Of a DNA stretch of 64,000 nucleotides, positions 1 to 12,650 are shown piece after piece. The stretch spans positions 651,078 through 715,077 of the forward strand of contig JAZAYU010000261.1 of the NCBI GenBank assembly GCA_038501625.1. The letters run 5' to 3'. The translations under genes and the position numbers were made by a program. The DNA is from Corbicula japonica. Taxonomy: Eukaryota; Mollusca; Bivalvia; Venerida; Cyrenidae. Numbering within the stretch: position 1 is the stretch's first letter; every line of letters begins with the position of its first letter. The notes beneath the pieces were generated by a model, which had not been told where the DNA came from, did not search any database, and saw only the letters and a program-made list of their open reading frames with translations.

Positions 1-1060
1 ACATCACAAGATACGGCTTAAGTTAAAGTTCTGGTGCTGGTGGATTCAATGTTAAGGTCACTGTGACTAAAACTTGAAATATGGTTTCCGGACGATAACT
101 CATAAAATACTTAACAGATTAATTTAATATTTGGGACACAGATGTAACATTTCAAGCTACAGGTCAAGTTCGTCATTGGGGTCTGTGGGTTCAACGTTAA
201 TGTCACTGTTATTTAAACTTCAAAAATTTAAATTAATGTTCTCTCATTAAGTAAAGTTGGAATGAGAATCTTTAAAGAAATTTGGTGTATATGTAACTTC
301 TGCTGAGACAACTCTTGGGATTGAAAGTTGGGCCAGTTGGGTCAAGGTCACTATTACTAAAAATAGAAATAAAACTGGCGCTGTTCAGTATCTTTAGTTA
401 ATAATGGCATATTGTGATGTAAAATTTAATGTTAAAAAGAGAGCTTCTGTAAAAACGAAATTAGGATTTAAAACACTGCGGATGTGGTCATAGTCATTGT
501 GATTATAAATAGAAAAAAGTTTCCTGATGACTTCTCATGAAAGGCTTCACATATTTAAACAATGTTTGGCACTCATGTGTTAGATAAAGGTTAAGTTCGA
601 CTTTGATGCTGGTGCGGTAAAAGTAACTGTTACTAGAATATTCAAAGCGATTCCGCTAAATAACTTGAGTGAATGAGATATTGTGATTAAACTTGCTGTA
701 TAAGTAGCTACTTAAAAGACGGCGCTTTGGATTGAAAGTGGGGCAGCTGTTGAAAAGGTCACTGTTATTGAAGATAGAACAACTATTTATGCTAAATTAA
801 TTTAGAAAGAATTGATATATTGTGGTGAAACTTGCCTTTAAAGTTCATTTTATGCTTTTATCTGTATGTCTTTAAACTTAAAAACTGTTTCGAATAGAAA
901 GTCGGTGGGTGGGGTCAAGGTCAAGGTCACTGCTACACGTCATTGAAGATAAGTATTCCCAGTTCCAGTATCAAGCACTCGTGTGGGGGTATTGATCACC
1001 TTCAGTGATAGTTCGTTTCAACAGAAAGGTTAAGATCAATAAAGTTTGAATGCTTCTCAG
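1..1060. repeat. Degenerate tandem array, unit about 145 bp
   Basis: A diverged unit recurs with the core 'ggtcaaggtcactgttacta' followed by an A-rich 'aaaatagaaa' stretch. Recognisable cores lie near 53, 197, 343, 489, 617, 749 and 918, so the spacing is about 130-165 bp. Between cores there are recurring 'tttggcacacatgtaac'-like and 'gggattgaaagtgggg' steps. No open reading frame of note overlaps it. The array probably continues to the left of the window. Confidence 0.6.
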
Positions 1061-2477
1061 ACGTGTTTGCTTTTTAAAGCCGAAGTTCATTCGTCTATAT
1101 ATTTTGTTTACCAGAGATGGAAAATGGTTATTATCTATGTTAAATAATTAGTCAGGTGGTGTTAAATGTTGTAGATGTCTTTGATTTGAAGATGTACGTA
1201 AGTATTTTTAAAATCAGTATAACACAGATCAGCATATTGGGAAGACAAATGTTTATAAATATAGTTACCGAATGTCACATAAACATTAGCAAGAGATCGA
1301 CTCGATAAGGGTTCGACAAGTCCATAACATAATTTATCATTAATTTATTTAAATGAAACCACTCTGGAAGCCTCTCTGAAAAAATAACCACCGTTTTTTA
1401 TTCATTTTAGTTTTATTTACAGCATTTCATTTGCCTTAAATACAGTCAAACCTTTCTTAAGCTGCCACCCAAGGGTGTGACAAAAAATGGCTGCTTAAGA
1501 CAGGTGGCTGTTTAAGACAGTGAAACATTAGAACAAAATGTAAGTTAGGTCATATTCAAACTGGCTGTTTAAGACAGGTGGTTGCTCTTCGCAGGTGGCT
1601 GCTACGGCAGGTTTCACTGTATGTTTAAAAGGTTGGCTTAGACAGTTAAAATATGCGGATAAACCAATCGCTACACCGACACCATAACAAGGGTAATATC
1701 TTGAATAAACAAGGGAAGTAATGACGTAGTGTGCTCAATACGCATGGGTACTACTAGTTATCGGCAAATAGTACAATTTTTAATAATTAGAGAAAAATTG
1801 CTCTAAGCGATCGCTCGTTCATATTTTTAAAAATTGTAACACCATATCCGATGTTAAATATTCTTTAATGACACATTTACGAAATATTTGTATGCATTAT
1901 ATTAATGAAAAGTTATCTTTGTTTTTCATAGTTTTTCCCATCCTTAAAGTATTTATTAGTACGTCAGTATTTATTACATGCGAGCTAAGATAATTGATGG
2001 ATCAGTTTGAATATCTGGTGGTCGTTAACTGTTTTATTAGTGTACTAATTGCTGCAACGCTGATACCCATTGTTGATCTTTTTTTGTGTCCAGTACTATG
2101 TATACTGAAGCTTTCAAATCCGATACACCCTTGAAATTGAAGAGTTTAACATTGTTTGGTTCAAGGTTAACTTCAAATTTATAAGCTAAATAATAAAAAA
2201 ATGTATGTTTTACAAAGGGAGGCGTTCCTCTAAAGTTTCTTGAGTCGATGACTCAAAAGTAAGTTAAACCTTTCAAAGATGTCATTTGAAATATGATCGC
2301 TTAACGGGGTTGTATGCTATAATAACTCTATCGGGTTTGGAGGAATAAAATAAATAGAAAACAATTATAATTGTGCTTTACTAGTGTTTAGTAAAACGAT
2401 TAATTTCGGAACTAAATAAAATATATAACAGTACTGATTAATTAACTTGTTGTAACATTGAAAACAGTGTCTTTCTT
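1061..2477. other. Non-coding stretch upstream of the first anchor exon
   Basis: Apart from the small MITE at 1443-1619, no gene, splice-framed exon or clear repeat is seen. It is AT-rich. Since the window begins here, more first exons of the sulfotransferase locus could lie further left. Confidence 0.5.
1443..1619. mobile_element. Small MITE with TA target duplication (Tc1/mariner type)
   Basis: The ends are inverted copies: the left begins 'cagtcaaacct' and the right ends 'aggtttcactg', with imperfect pairing over about 30 bp. TA dinucleotides flank both sides (1441-1442 and 1620-1621). At 177 bp with no ORF it is non-autonomous. Internal 'ggctgtttaagacaggtgg' is repeated. Confidence 0.65.
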
Positions 2478-2485
2478 TATATAAG
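2478..2485 (+). promoter_or_regulatory. Candidate TATA box for first exon V1
   Basis: TATATAAG lies 64 bp before the ATG at 2542, which would leave a leader of roughly 30 nt. This fits a private promoter for this first exon. TATA-like strings are common by chance in AT-rich DNA, so support is weak. Confidence 0.3.
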
Positions 2486-2541
2486 AACGTTTCTTAAGAA
2501 GAGTATGTCATATCTTCATAAGCAGATATTTGCAAACCACG

Positions 2542-2650
2542 ATGAGTAATTGGAGATTACGAAGAGACGCCGTCTTCAAAAAAGGACTGTTTGGAATAAT
2601 ATGTGTGTTCCAAAGTTTAATTCTTGCTGTTCTGCTGATCACGAAAAAGG
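2542..2650 (+). CDS. Variable first exon V1: tail and membrane anchor of a Golgi sulfotransferase
   Basis: The ATG opens 36 codons plus one base, then a donor (g|gtaaat). The peptide starts with a basic tail (MSNWRLRRDAVFKKG) followed by about 19 hydrophobic residues and a terminal KK. That is the charge pattern of a type II signal anchor, with the N-terminus in the cytosol. The phase-1 end joins in frame to the 59-nt exon at 27304, giving a predicted 468-aa protein with the catalytic exon at 40981. Residues FKKGL-x-G-x3-V closely resemble gene B exon 1 (FKKGLRG), which argues for homology and not chance. The ORF is too short to be called alone. No transcript evidence is available. Confidence 0.72.
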
Positions 2651-3604
2651 GTAAATAATTTTGCTTTCAAACCGTGTTTAATATATAATTGTATATAATC
2701 AGTATTTTATTTTACATTGCATGTAGGGATAAACTTCCGGTAAAGTTGTTGTATTACTTGAGGAGCAGACAAGAACACATATACTGAACCGCAAATAATT
2801 ACTCACGAAACTAAATTTTAGCTGTGATATCAATAGTTATCATCGGAAAGTTTTGTAAACCTATTTTTTCTCTTTTAATTTAGAGATACAGGCATATAAT
2901 CTTCCCAACGATAGTCTTTGACAATACTATTCCATTTATAACATGTCCCTTAGAATTGACCCTTAACAGATTTTGGACATAATAGATTCTCAAAAGGTTC
3001 CATAATTGAAAACGTATCGAGCGGTGCTTTGTATGTCCATTTTCAACTTAACGACCCTACTTCTGAGATTTTGTCAGCGGGAAAAGAAGACGTTCAAATA
3101 TATAAACTTTTTTTTACGAGTTTCTTCTGTTTCCTGATTTAAATTGCCTCGCTCCGGTAGAAGTTTCGGGTTAAAAATTGCTTATCTCAATGAGAAATGG
3201 GTTGTTTAGTTTGAAATGGATATATGTCTTAAATTCCGTTATTTGTGCCAGTTTAAATGTTTTAAATCGAATTGAACCCTAGTGGTATGGTATGGTATTG
3301 TGCGTCTAAACAACTTTTTTTCGAAATTCCCTCAGTATTCTTGGATTTTATAGAATCAATCTTACACTAGGCTTATCGCTTGTCTTGTTATTGCATCTTG
3401 TTTAATGACATATATCTATATTGTGTCACCTTGTCTCCGGTTACCCGTGTTTTGGGCTTTGCCGACATTTTGCACGACGATAGTTTTGGTGGCGATGGAT
3501 TTATGATTGTGAGGGTTATTGATGGAAATTTTGAAAAAGAACTTTAGGGTTTTTATTTCTGTAATCAGGTTCTTGGAGATTCAATTTTAGGTTCTTCAGT
3601 CTTA

Positions 3605-3820
3605 GTGAGATCATTGAAAGCACTTCCCATTTTGCTTGACAGTACTATTAGCTACGCTTGCTTTGTGTGTTTCCATGCTTTCACAAGCAAAATTATTGAG
3701 AAGGCTGGATTCGAAGTATAAGGTTTAACCATCCAGGAACGTGGCTTAAAATCCCCGCTGCAAACATATTTTTCATCTGACAGTCCCAAGGCGGTAACCT
3801 CACAGATTCCCAATTTAATC
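3605..3820 (+). repeat. Dispersed repeat R1, degenerate copy
   Basis: It shares the R1 blocks 'tgctattagctgcttatg', 'tatgtttgtgtgcttt' and 'ccaaggcggtaacc'. R2 follows directly. Edges are approximate. Confidence 0.5.
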
Positions 3821-3863
3821 AATCGCAATATTACAACAAGCACTTATCCCAGCAAATATTAAT

Positions 3864-4370
3864 TTGGGTATTCTTCAATCATCCCTGGGATATTCTTCCT
3901 GCTTTTTAAGTTTTGCCTTAAGCGTTATCTGTGATGTTCAGGATCTATATTCTCTGATCTCCTGTCAAAATTCTATTCTGTTCAGTTCCGCCCAGTGTTT
4001 CTCGTTTAGGGAAAACCCATTCATTTATCTTGGGGTCGTATGCCGCTGAATATGGAATATTATTAATTAACTATTTCATATTGGCAATACCCAATAACAA
4101 GGCAAATATGAAATCACTTGATTAATAACATTATAGTATTATTTGAGAATATCGCATTTAAGGATTAATGTTAACCGCCATATGCACATCATCGTTTGGG
4201 TTTGATCAATATTGTACTATTACTTCTGCGCTCAACCCGGGGCTAGGCGGCGAGGGCATTAATATGTTTTTCCATTACTGTCCATGAACAGGCTCGACCG
4301 AACCGAGCCTACTATATTTTCATGTTTGTCGTGTTCGGTTGCTTTCAAAATTTCCGTTTAAACTATGTAT
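3864..4370 (+). repeat. Dispersed repeat R2, near full length
   Basis: R2 blocks run in order: 'attcttcctgctttttaa', 'gttccgccca', 'cgtttagggaaaacccatt', 'gtatgccgctgaatatggaa', 'ccgccatatgcacatcatcg', 'ctcaacccggggctaggcgg' and the palindromic 'aacaggctcgaccgaaccga'. The same order is seen at 12.1-12.65 kb and, inverted, at 49.8-50.4 kb. There is no coding potential. The class is unknown; it may be a non-autonomous DNA element. Confidence 0.65.
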
Positions 4371-5649
4371 TTTAATTAGCGTAGTACAAAAAAACTGTAT
4401 TTAGATCCAAAAAGTTCCAACATATATTATAACTGATATCTATTACCGGTTGCTTACACTTGTACAATTATTGTCTATAACAGCTCAAAATTTATGCGAG
4501 TTTTTTTTTCAAATTGTGAACGTGACAGAGCGTTTTATAGGCCAAAATTCGGCGAAAACTGTTAGGTTATTATAGAACAAATAATTAGCAATAAACTTGT
4601 AATTGCGATTTACCTGGTTATTTGGCAATCGTTGTCGAAATCTGTGATGAATGAATAATTGAAAACTGTAATTATTATCCTATTCATACCCTGAAGTGGA
4701 ATGTTGACATTTGTGAAAATATTATGAAATTTAATACTGCTACCAACCCATGTGGGAATAGAAATTTTAAACATTGCCTCTGAAGTGGGTATGATACGTA
4801 CAATAGTTTATTGTTTGGTTAAGTTGAATATTTGGTATTCTAGCCTAATTTCTGCATGATATATATATAATGAGTTCGTGACAGAATTTCAACGACACTG
4901 ACAAAATGTCAGTAAGTAACGTAATTTAAATCTAAATAGCCATGTGATATGCTTTTAAAAAGAAGGTATTTTATTTTCAAATAAGCAGATTGGAGAAATT
5001 AAAATTAAAATAAACATCATTATTATGTCGATCTCTCACATAAACTACGTTTGTCGCGTTGTTATTTGGCTATCAATATCGAAAGAAAATGAATAACAAA
5101 AGATCTTAATAAACAGAAAAAACAATGAGTGCAGCAGTCATATATAGAAATGACATCCACAATTCTAACAGCGGTAGAGAGAGAGAATGAAGCAACAAAG
5201 CAAACACAACCAAAATACACCTTATTAAACAAATGTTTTGACAAATATGGAAGACTTTCCACAGCCAGTAGACCACTAACCCCAGTTCTTTTGTATATTT
5301 TCAAGGGTATATGAATCTTCAAGCCTATGAAATACATCGCATTTTCCTGTCTGTTTGAATCTTAAGCAGTGCGGCGTTTTCCCGCAAAGCCTGTTTGATT
5401 AAAATGCGTTTGTGAACAAAAATGATAAAATCATTTAATTTATATATTTTATTTTTATAACAAATTATCTAAATCTATTATTTTCATCGGATAGATTTTG
5501 CTTGAATTACCCAAATATATCTACTGTGTATTGAAAAAAAACATGGCAAATCACCATAGATAAAATGAAAACCTTTAAAATAGAAATATACTCAGGTATT
5601 GCACAAAGGAAATGTTAAATTATTATCGCATTGCATCATCATTTGAATG

Positions 5650-5815
5650 AAAAAACCAACAGCCTGGCTCCAAGATATAAAAACGAGAATGGAGACCAGT
5701 CGCATATTTCAAGCATCTGATTGGATGAAGTCGAAACGTTCAGCCAAACAGATGCTTGAGATTTGAGACCGATCTCCAATCTCAGTTTCTTGTATCAGAA
5801 AGTGAAAAGTAATTT
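5650..5815. repeat. Fold-back repeat
   Basis: The left arm 'ggagaccagtcgcatatttc' with 'aagcatctgattgg' pairs imperfectly with the right arm 'cagatgcttgagatttgaga' plus 'ccgatctcc'. A related single arm occurs near 25.93 kb, so this is a dispersed family. Confidence 0.45.
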
Positions 5816-5829
5816 TAAGATTTTGGAGT

Positions 5830-6050
5830 TTGAGGTTGGAGCACTCTAGAACCTGATTTACACACCCAGAGGCTTTTTGCTAATGACTATTGTTTGTTTA
5901 TCTTTGTTATTTGAAACTGATTATTCAACTTAATAAATAAATTTAATTTAAACCAATCGTCTATTTTGCAGTCTGTATTTGGCTGTGTAAGGGACGCTGA
6001 TGTCCGTAAGTGTGGCTATTCCTCATATGCGTGTTTTACTTTTTTAATCC
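5830..6050 (+). repeat. Dispersed repeat R1, very degenerate
   Basis: It begins 'gaggttggagcactctagaa' followed by 'cctg', and ends 'gtgtggctattcctcatatg', both diagnostic R1 segments. The middle is diverged. Confidence 0.45.
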
Positions 6051-6193
6051 TCATATTAATCAAATGACTGACGTGTAATATAATAGGTTGAAAAAAGAGT
6101 GGGTTTTGTGCTACCGGACTACTTCAATATTTTGTATGTGCGAAGAGTTTCTTGACCTTGTTAAGGATTTAAAAGGTTTTACATTTCAATTAA

Positions 6194-6884
6194 GGGCTTA
6201 CCACACTCCTCCCAATCACGTTCATCGATAAAAAATTATCAAAATCTCAATAACGGCAAAACGCCGTTAAATGAAACTTTGCACAAATGTATGTTATTAA
6301 TGTATCTTAATTTTGCAGGTGGTAAGACACGTTAGAACAGTAAAGAAAAATAGCGATATCGAAAAATTCCCTCAACTTCTATTTACATAAATTCACAAAA
6401 ACTAAACACCACATATCATTTAAATGCCCACATGAGAAATATGATACTGACAACAATTTATTGTTTCCTCGTGACTTATGTAAACTTTACGAGATATTAG
6501 TAAAAGTGTGTTTGACCTTCAATTTCCTGGTCGCATCCTGGTCGCGTAAACGGATGACAATCACTGATTTCACTTTTAGTAGTTGAAAGTTTTTATTACA
6601 AAGTACACAACTTTTTCTTGTCAGTATCATTGCACTTACGCGGGAATTTAAAATTATGTTTTGTTTCGCTTAGTTTTTGTGAATTTATGTAAATAAAATT
6701 TTAGGGAATTTTTAGGTCTGGCTTTTTTCTTTACTTTTCTGACATGTCTTACTCTATGCAAAATAAAGATACATTAGTAACACTCATTTGTGCAAAGTTT
6801 TATTGAGCGGCATTTTGCCATTTTTGAGATTTTGATAATTTTCTTTTTATCGATGAACGTGATTGGGAGGAGTTTGGTAAGCCC
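6194..6884. mobile_element. MITE with long inverted repeats flanked by TTAA
   Basis: The terminal 'gggcttaccacactcctccc' is mirrored by 'gggaggagtttggtaagccc' at the right end. Pairing continues for about 230 bp per arm ('aatcacgttcatcgat' / 'atcgatgaacgtgatt', then 'gtgaatttatgtaaat'). TTAA occurs at 6190-6193 and 6885-6888. No transposase ORF is present. TTAA suggests a piggyBac-mobilised element, although piggyBac ends normally read CCC inward from TTAA, so the class is uncertain. Confidence 0.7.
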
Positions 6885-7883
6885 TTAAAGTAAAATAAGT
6901 TTTACACCTGAATAATGCTCGCGACGAGTGTTATTTTTCGTTCACATTTTCTAAATCGCTGTTTGTTTAAAGTCTTATAAACTGTAAAATCTGCTCGCCT
7001 ACAAATTCTGTTAACCAGACTTTATAAAATCCTAAGTTATTTATTGACATTAAATGTCCTTTTTGTTGTGTATTTTGTTTGTTATTTATACCGGTATCAC
7101 CCGTTTGTCTTTGTATAATTTTACTTCATAATCGGTTTCTAAGTATTTCAACATTTTGTTTTGCTATAGCTTTTAAAACTGAAATGTTTTCCTTTTACAC
7201 TATACAATTTTATTGCATTTATACTTTTAGTTATAATGATGCTTTTAAAATTTAAGGTGGATGCTTTTGTTATTTCTATTCGTTTTACTTTTGATGCGGA
7301 GCTAAGAACTGTAAATTTCTCAAACAAATCAATTTCATTTTTGTCAGTCAGAGAAACCAATAATTATCTTAGAGTATCTAGAATTGCTCTTGTAATCAGC
7401 AAATGATGCCATGTAAAGCCGCAATAAAATTGTAAACTATTTTTTTAGTCTGCAGTGCGGTGGTAAGAAGCCGTACAGAGTTAACGGATACTCCTAATTA
7501 AAGCATACTTTAAAAGTAGCTTAATTAGCGGATGTACATGATATATTTTACTTATCTCCTGGGTACTGGAACATTAAAAATACATCATCAACACCTTAAA
7601 TTATATTTTGTAAATCTCTATATTTTATACGTAGAATACATACTCCGAAAAAAAGGTTAATCAGAAGCTGACTGGATTTTACCAAACAGTCTCCATCAGC
7701 CAGATTCAGATAATTAACTCAATTTTGATCAAGTAAAAACCAAAAAATGGACATCTGCATTTGTGAAAAGGAAAAACGTTTTATTTAGGCAATAATGTAT
7801 AGACTTCAAAATAAACGTGTGGATCACACCATTTAAACGATAAGCTCAAAACATAACAATTGCTTCTTTGTTTCAAATGTTCA

Positions 7884-9345
7884 GTTACGGAGGAAAACTG
7901 CAGGTGCCTATAACACATGGTTTATAATAAACACTGTACTTATTACAGTATACACCTTCTAAACATGTTATTGTTGACTGGAAACATAGTTTAATGGATT
8001 AAACACACAATGTTTATGGAATATAAACAAAAACGACTGTTATTTCATCAACTATCATGAGTACATGTATGTCAAGATTTACAGAAAATAACTTTATAAC
8101 AAATACAGAGATGCAGTAACGTACTAACATACCTATAATTGTACGTATATGTATTAATAAACAAACTTAAAATTCAAATTCAATAAAACTTTTCTGAATT
8201 TACAATGCAAAACAACCAAAAAGTTATCCAACAGTTACGGAGGGAAAGTTACGGAGGAAAATGTATTAAGTAGGTGTATGTTGTTCATATTTTTCTAGAT
8301 GTTAAAAGGTATATCATCAGATTATATGAAACAGACTGTTTGCAATCTGTCTTCAATCAAACAAACGCCAAATCAAGCATTTCAAGTGAACTATGTTCAT
8401 AAAATAAGAATGCAGACCACTGTACATCTCACTGTCTGTGCTAACAACAACACGGGTATTTTCATCGTGCCTGGTACTGCATTGTGATTCAACTGATTTC
8501 AAGGTTTATTAAATGTTGTGAGCTAAATATTTTCACTTATGTTTGTATAACTTCCATATAAAATGTAATCTAAATATTTAAGCAATAGCGGCCAAGCTCA
8601 AGCAAAACCATGCACCAGTCAAAATAAAAAGTAACCTGCATATATTTTTCATGCAGTACAATAATAGTATTTGTTTGAATTTTGACAAACAATTTGGAGT
8701 ACTTACGTATCAGTTGCAATGGAGGAACATTTAAAAAAAACTCATGTGTGCAGCTTACATTTGGACACAAGTTATACGAGGATAAATTGGTAATCGTGCA
8801 TATTCTTCCTCCATTACTTTTCTAGCTTCCTCCGTAACCCAAAATTACAAGGGTAAATTTTAATTATCTTACCACTTCTGACCATATTACTTGAAGGCTT
8901 CTGTGATAATAACGAGGCAGTCAGTTGATAACAACAATTTAATTAGCACTAGAAGCACATGATACTTTTGGTTACGGAAGAAAAAAATACGGAGGAATTT
9001 TTTTAACATTTTTTGACTAATATTGGAAATAAATAATACTTATTTAGTGATGGTATGTATTAATCAATTGATAATCATGTAATTGATGTAAACTGTTTGA
9101 TCCATGGAAATAAAATAGATTTAAAGAAGTGAAATACACAGATACGGAGGAAAATTTTATTATCGGACATCAAGAATTTCGTGTTAAAGCTATGACCAAC
9201 AAAAATATAAAAAAGCCGCAGGTGTTTTCATTTTAAATAAATAAAATTTGATAATTCTATAAAATATTTATGCCTTTATAACTCTTTTTATCTTATTTAT
9301 TACCATCAGAAGTGAGGTTGAAAAATGGTTACAGTAGGAAAGTAG
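7884..9345. repeat. Cluster of the motif GTTACGGAGGAAA in both orientations
   Basis: Exact or near copies occur at 7884, 8234, 8248, 8971, 8987 and 9141. Reverse copies lie near 8806 and 8826 and a diverged one near 9328. Spacing is irregular, so this is not a simple tandem array. Short repeats in both orientations resemble subterminal transposase-binding arrays of DNA transposons, but I could not define termini. Confidence 0.5.
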
Positions 9346-11364
9346 TTTTTTGGCGACATCCCTTAAAACCAGTGTCATTGTTTGAAATGGCATCCAATTG
9401 CAACAGAACTTTCTAATATCATATTTGCACGTGCCTTAAACATTAAAAACAGCAAATTTCTTAATTGCCAATCATCATATTTCAACAATTTTACTGTAAA
9501 ATTTGATGTTTTGCCTGGCGACATGCAAAAAAGCGATGTTACTAGACATTTAGTATGCTATAAAACTTACAAGAAGTAACATAAATGGCTATCTCAGTGA
9601 TGTTTGTTCTAAGAAAACATCAGATCTCTCCCCAAAACAGCAATATTTAATTTTAGAGTTTTAACCTTGAAGATTTGGTCGTTCAAAGGCTGGCGACATG
9701 TTTTTCTCAAAATTGAGTCAATTTTTTGAATCTGGCTGTCCATATGGTTTGTTATGGTTGTTGATGAATAAAAACAATCAAGGTCGGGTATTTCATCTGC
9801 TTTCATTATATGACAAGAATTTGGAGGTCAAATAAAAGAAATAAAATCTGTTTCATCAAGTTACAAATATTAGAAAAATATAAAACATGAAGTAGAAACC
9901 CTATTTTTCAAGCGGTTGTTTTACGTCATCATTCAATCCTCAACTGGGCTTTGTAGCCATTACACAACAGCTGTTACATGACAGTTTAAGAATATATTAA
10001 GTAGATCACACGTATTCGAATATTTGCTCGTCTAATTTGATGCGGCATACTGCAGCAATATTCATTATTTGTAGGTTTGCCTTATTTAAACATACCTGGT
10101 ACTTTTACTGTGACGGAAAGGCTCCACATACAGAAAGTGGATTCTTTGATTATTGAAATAGTGTGAGCTGAAAAAGTAACATTAACATGAGCATAAAATC
10201 TTAAGCCTACTTTAAAAAAGTGTTCGGAGATTCTTAATGCTTCTGTGTGTATTGTAATTTGTCTAGGTCATAAATTTACTTGATTCTGTTTCGAAAAAAA
10301 ACAAAACCAAATGACCTTTTATTATAATTGCATCAGTTTTAAACAGTGTGCTCTTCTATTAGTTAGCTGTATTGTATTCGTTTGTTTCATTTACAGTTTG
10401 TAAAACGATGTAAGCCAAACAAAAATACAGCTAGCGAGGATTGTCTTTGCCTAGTATCATTTTTGTGCGTTCTGCGATAGAAGGTAGACACAAAGGGATC
10501 CAATTGGCCGGAGTTGTCGTCCTCGTCTGCTTGTCCCCCAACTTTAATATAAAAAAATTTTGATTGGAATATATCATTTTTGCATGAACAAATCCATCAA
10601 CGACAAGTTTTGTGAGTTATGTCCCTTTCAAATGACAATTATGCAATTACTGTTGCCTATAAAATTGAAAGTTCTTGTCTTTTTACCTAAATAATTGGAA
10701 AATATCATCTGCACGAAGAAAGCCATCTCTAAGAACAAGAAAGATAACTTTCAATATTTTTTCTATTTTTTTACATAATAATGATCAGCTGCTGTGCATT
10801 TCAAACTGAAAGTTAGAATGGAATAATTGCTGTTAGATTCAATGATTGGTACTCCGTTAATTAGTCTCACAAATAGAGTCACGATCACGTACCAACATAT
10901 CAAAAACGTATTCTCGAACTAAGTCTGACTCTTGTGATAAAAAAAGATTTTATTGTGTAATATCTGCAAATGGTTGCATGAAATAAAAACAAATGAAATA
11001 CATCAAATACAATGAGGATATATCTTTCCTAAAGATAAAAACAAACTTATCGGATCATCTTTAAGAAAGAAGAAAAGGGTCTAGATTCTTACCGATACAC
11101 ATAACCAAAGAGCTAGCAGTATTCAGCTGTCGCATTTGAAACGAGAGCACTTACTTTTATTTGACATGATCATTATATTTCAAAGACAAACAGAGCAATT
11201 ATCTGAAGCCTGTTTTAATTTTTTTTCTGGTAATGGTTTGTTTGTTTGATCTAGTGTTATGACAGTTTATGATGAAAGGATATTGATTTTACGTACCAGC
11301 TGGTTTTATGTTGGAATATGCTCGTTACTTACCGTAAAAAATAATTTGCATTTACACCATAACT

Positions 11365-11500
11365 GTAATGTTTAATGGTGTAAATATTGAGCTGCGCTCA
11401 ACCCGGGGCTCTGCGTCTTGGACAGTAATATGCATTTCCATTTAATGTTCCATGTACCTGGAATCCGTAAGGTAGAGAGCCTGCCCAATTTGCACGACGA
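11365..11500 (+). repeat. Dispersed repeat R2, 3' fragment
   Basis: It contains 'ggtgtaaatattgagctgcg' then 'ctcaacccggggct' and 'cagtaatatgcatttcc'. The rest of R2 is missing or unrecognisable. Confidence 0.55.
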
Positions 11501-11884
11501 TGCTTTTATTTTAGTTTGTGTGATTATGTGTTTTGTGTGCATAATTGCGAAAAGGTGGGTAGGTTGGAGTTAAGTTATCGAAACAACTTGGCTTTTTTGA
11601 TGGTCAAATCATACATGTATACTCTATTATTCTGCTCTCTGCTTTTTGTGTGTAGTGGTTATGTAGATGGTGGAAGAGTGGAATTTTCTTTTAAAGAAGC
11701 CGTCTTGCTTATTACACTTTTTATATACCGATTAAACTGTCCTTTTAATAGGGAACAAAAACAGGGGACATCTTTAATACAAATTCGATAAAAAATAAAT
11801 GTCCGACTTGTTTCGTAAGATTCATACTCGTCACTGCAAAAATTGCATTTTATTCAAATTTAAATAATAAAACACTTTTCTCAA

Positions 11885-12030
11885 TCCGTTGCTGGGCTGT
11901 TGGGCAGAAGTATGCATTTCCATTACTGCCCATGAACAGGCTCAATCAAACCGAGCCTGCAATATTTTCATATTTGTCGTGTTAGGCGGCTATCAAAGTT
12001 CCTTTTTCATCTATTTCAATATTAAAGTAG
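11885..12030 (+). repeat. Dispersed repeat R2, 3' fragment
   Basis: 'attactgcccatgaacaggc', 'tcaatcaaaccgagcctgc' and 'atatttgtcgtgtt' match the R2 terminal third. A nearly full R2 follows directly downstream, so two copies sit head to tail. Confidence 0.6.
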
Positions 12031-12074
12031 CATTATTTGTGTCGTGTGGCGGCTGTAAAAGTCTCTTCGTACCT

Positions 12075-12650
12075 TCAATTAGTCCAATTTCGTCCTTTGA
12101 AAGTATTTGAGCACGATACTTATGTACTATGTTAATAACTTAATAGTACTTTGCTTTTGTTTTTATATTACGGCCAGATTAAAGATGGGTGGTTTCAAAT
12201 TCCCAGCTAATATAGATTTGGATATTGTTCCATTACCCTCAAGGATATACTTTCTGCTTTTTAAATTTTGCCTTTGGCATTTTCCTTGACATGCAGGATT
12301 TTATTCTCAGATTCCCTGTCAAATTACTATTCTGTTTAGTTTCGCCCATTTAGAGCATTTTATATATTTAGGGCAAACCCATTCTTTTATCTGTGGACCA
12401 TACGCCGTAGAACATAGAAACATGGTATTAGTTTTAAAATACCGCATTAAAAGGGCCATTTTCCTCGCCATATGCATACTTTCGTTGGGGATGGATCAAA
12501 ATTGAACTGTTTATTGTTGTAAATATTGTGTAACACAGGGGCTAGGCGGCGTGGACATTAGTATGCATTTTCATATGTGTCGTGTTTGGCGGCTTGTAAA
12601 GTTCCCTTTGCATCTATTTCACTTTTTTCATCTAGTAAATCTTTTATGGT
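12075..12650 (+). repeat. Dispersed repeat R2, near full length
   Basis: It starts at 'cctttgaaagtatttgagca' and 'cgatacttatgtact', and ends at 'aaagttccctttgcatctat'. The start matches the inverted copy ending near 50.4 kb, which defines R2 at about 570 bp. The central 'aacaggctcg' palindrome is deleted here. Confidence 0.6.

Noticed and set aside
8284..8320. 'tttttctag' acceptor followed by 'atgttaaaag' and 'gtatat', resembling a micro-exon
   Set aside because: Only ten bases, inside the TACGGAGGAAA cluster, with no anchor coding. Chance match.
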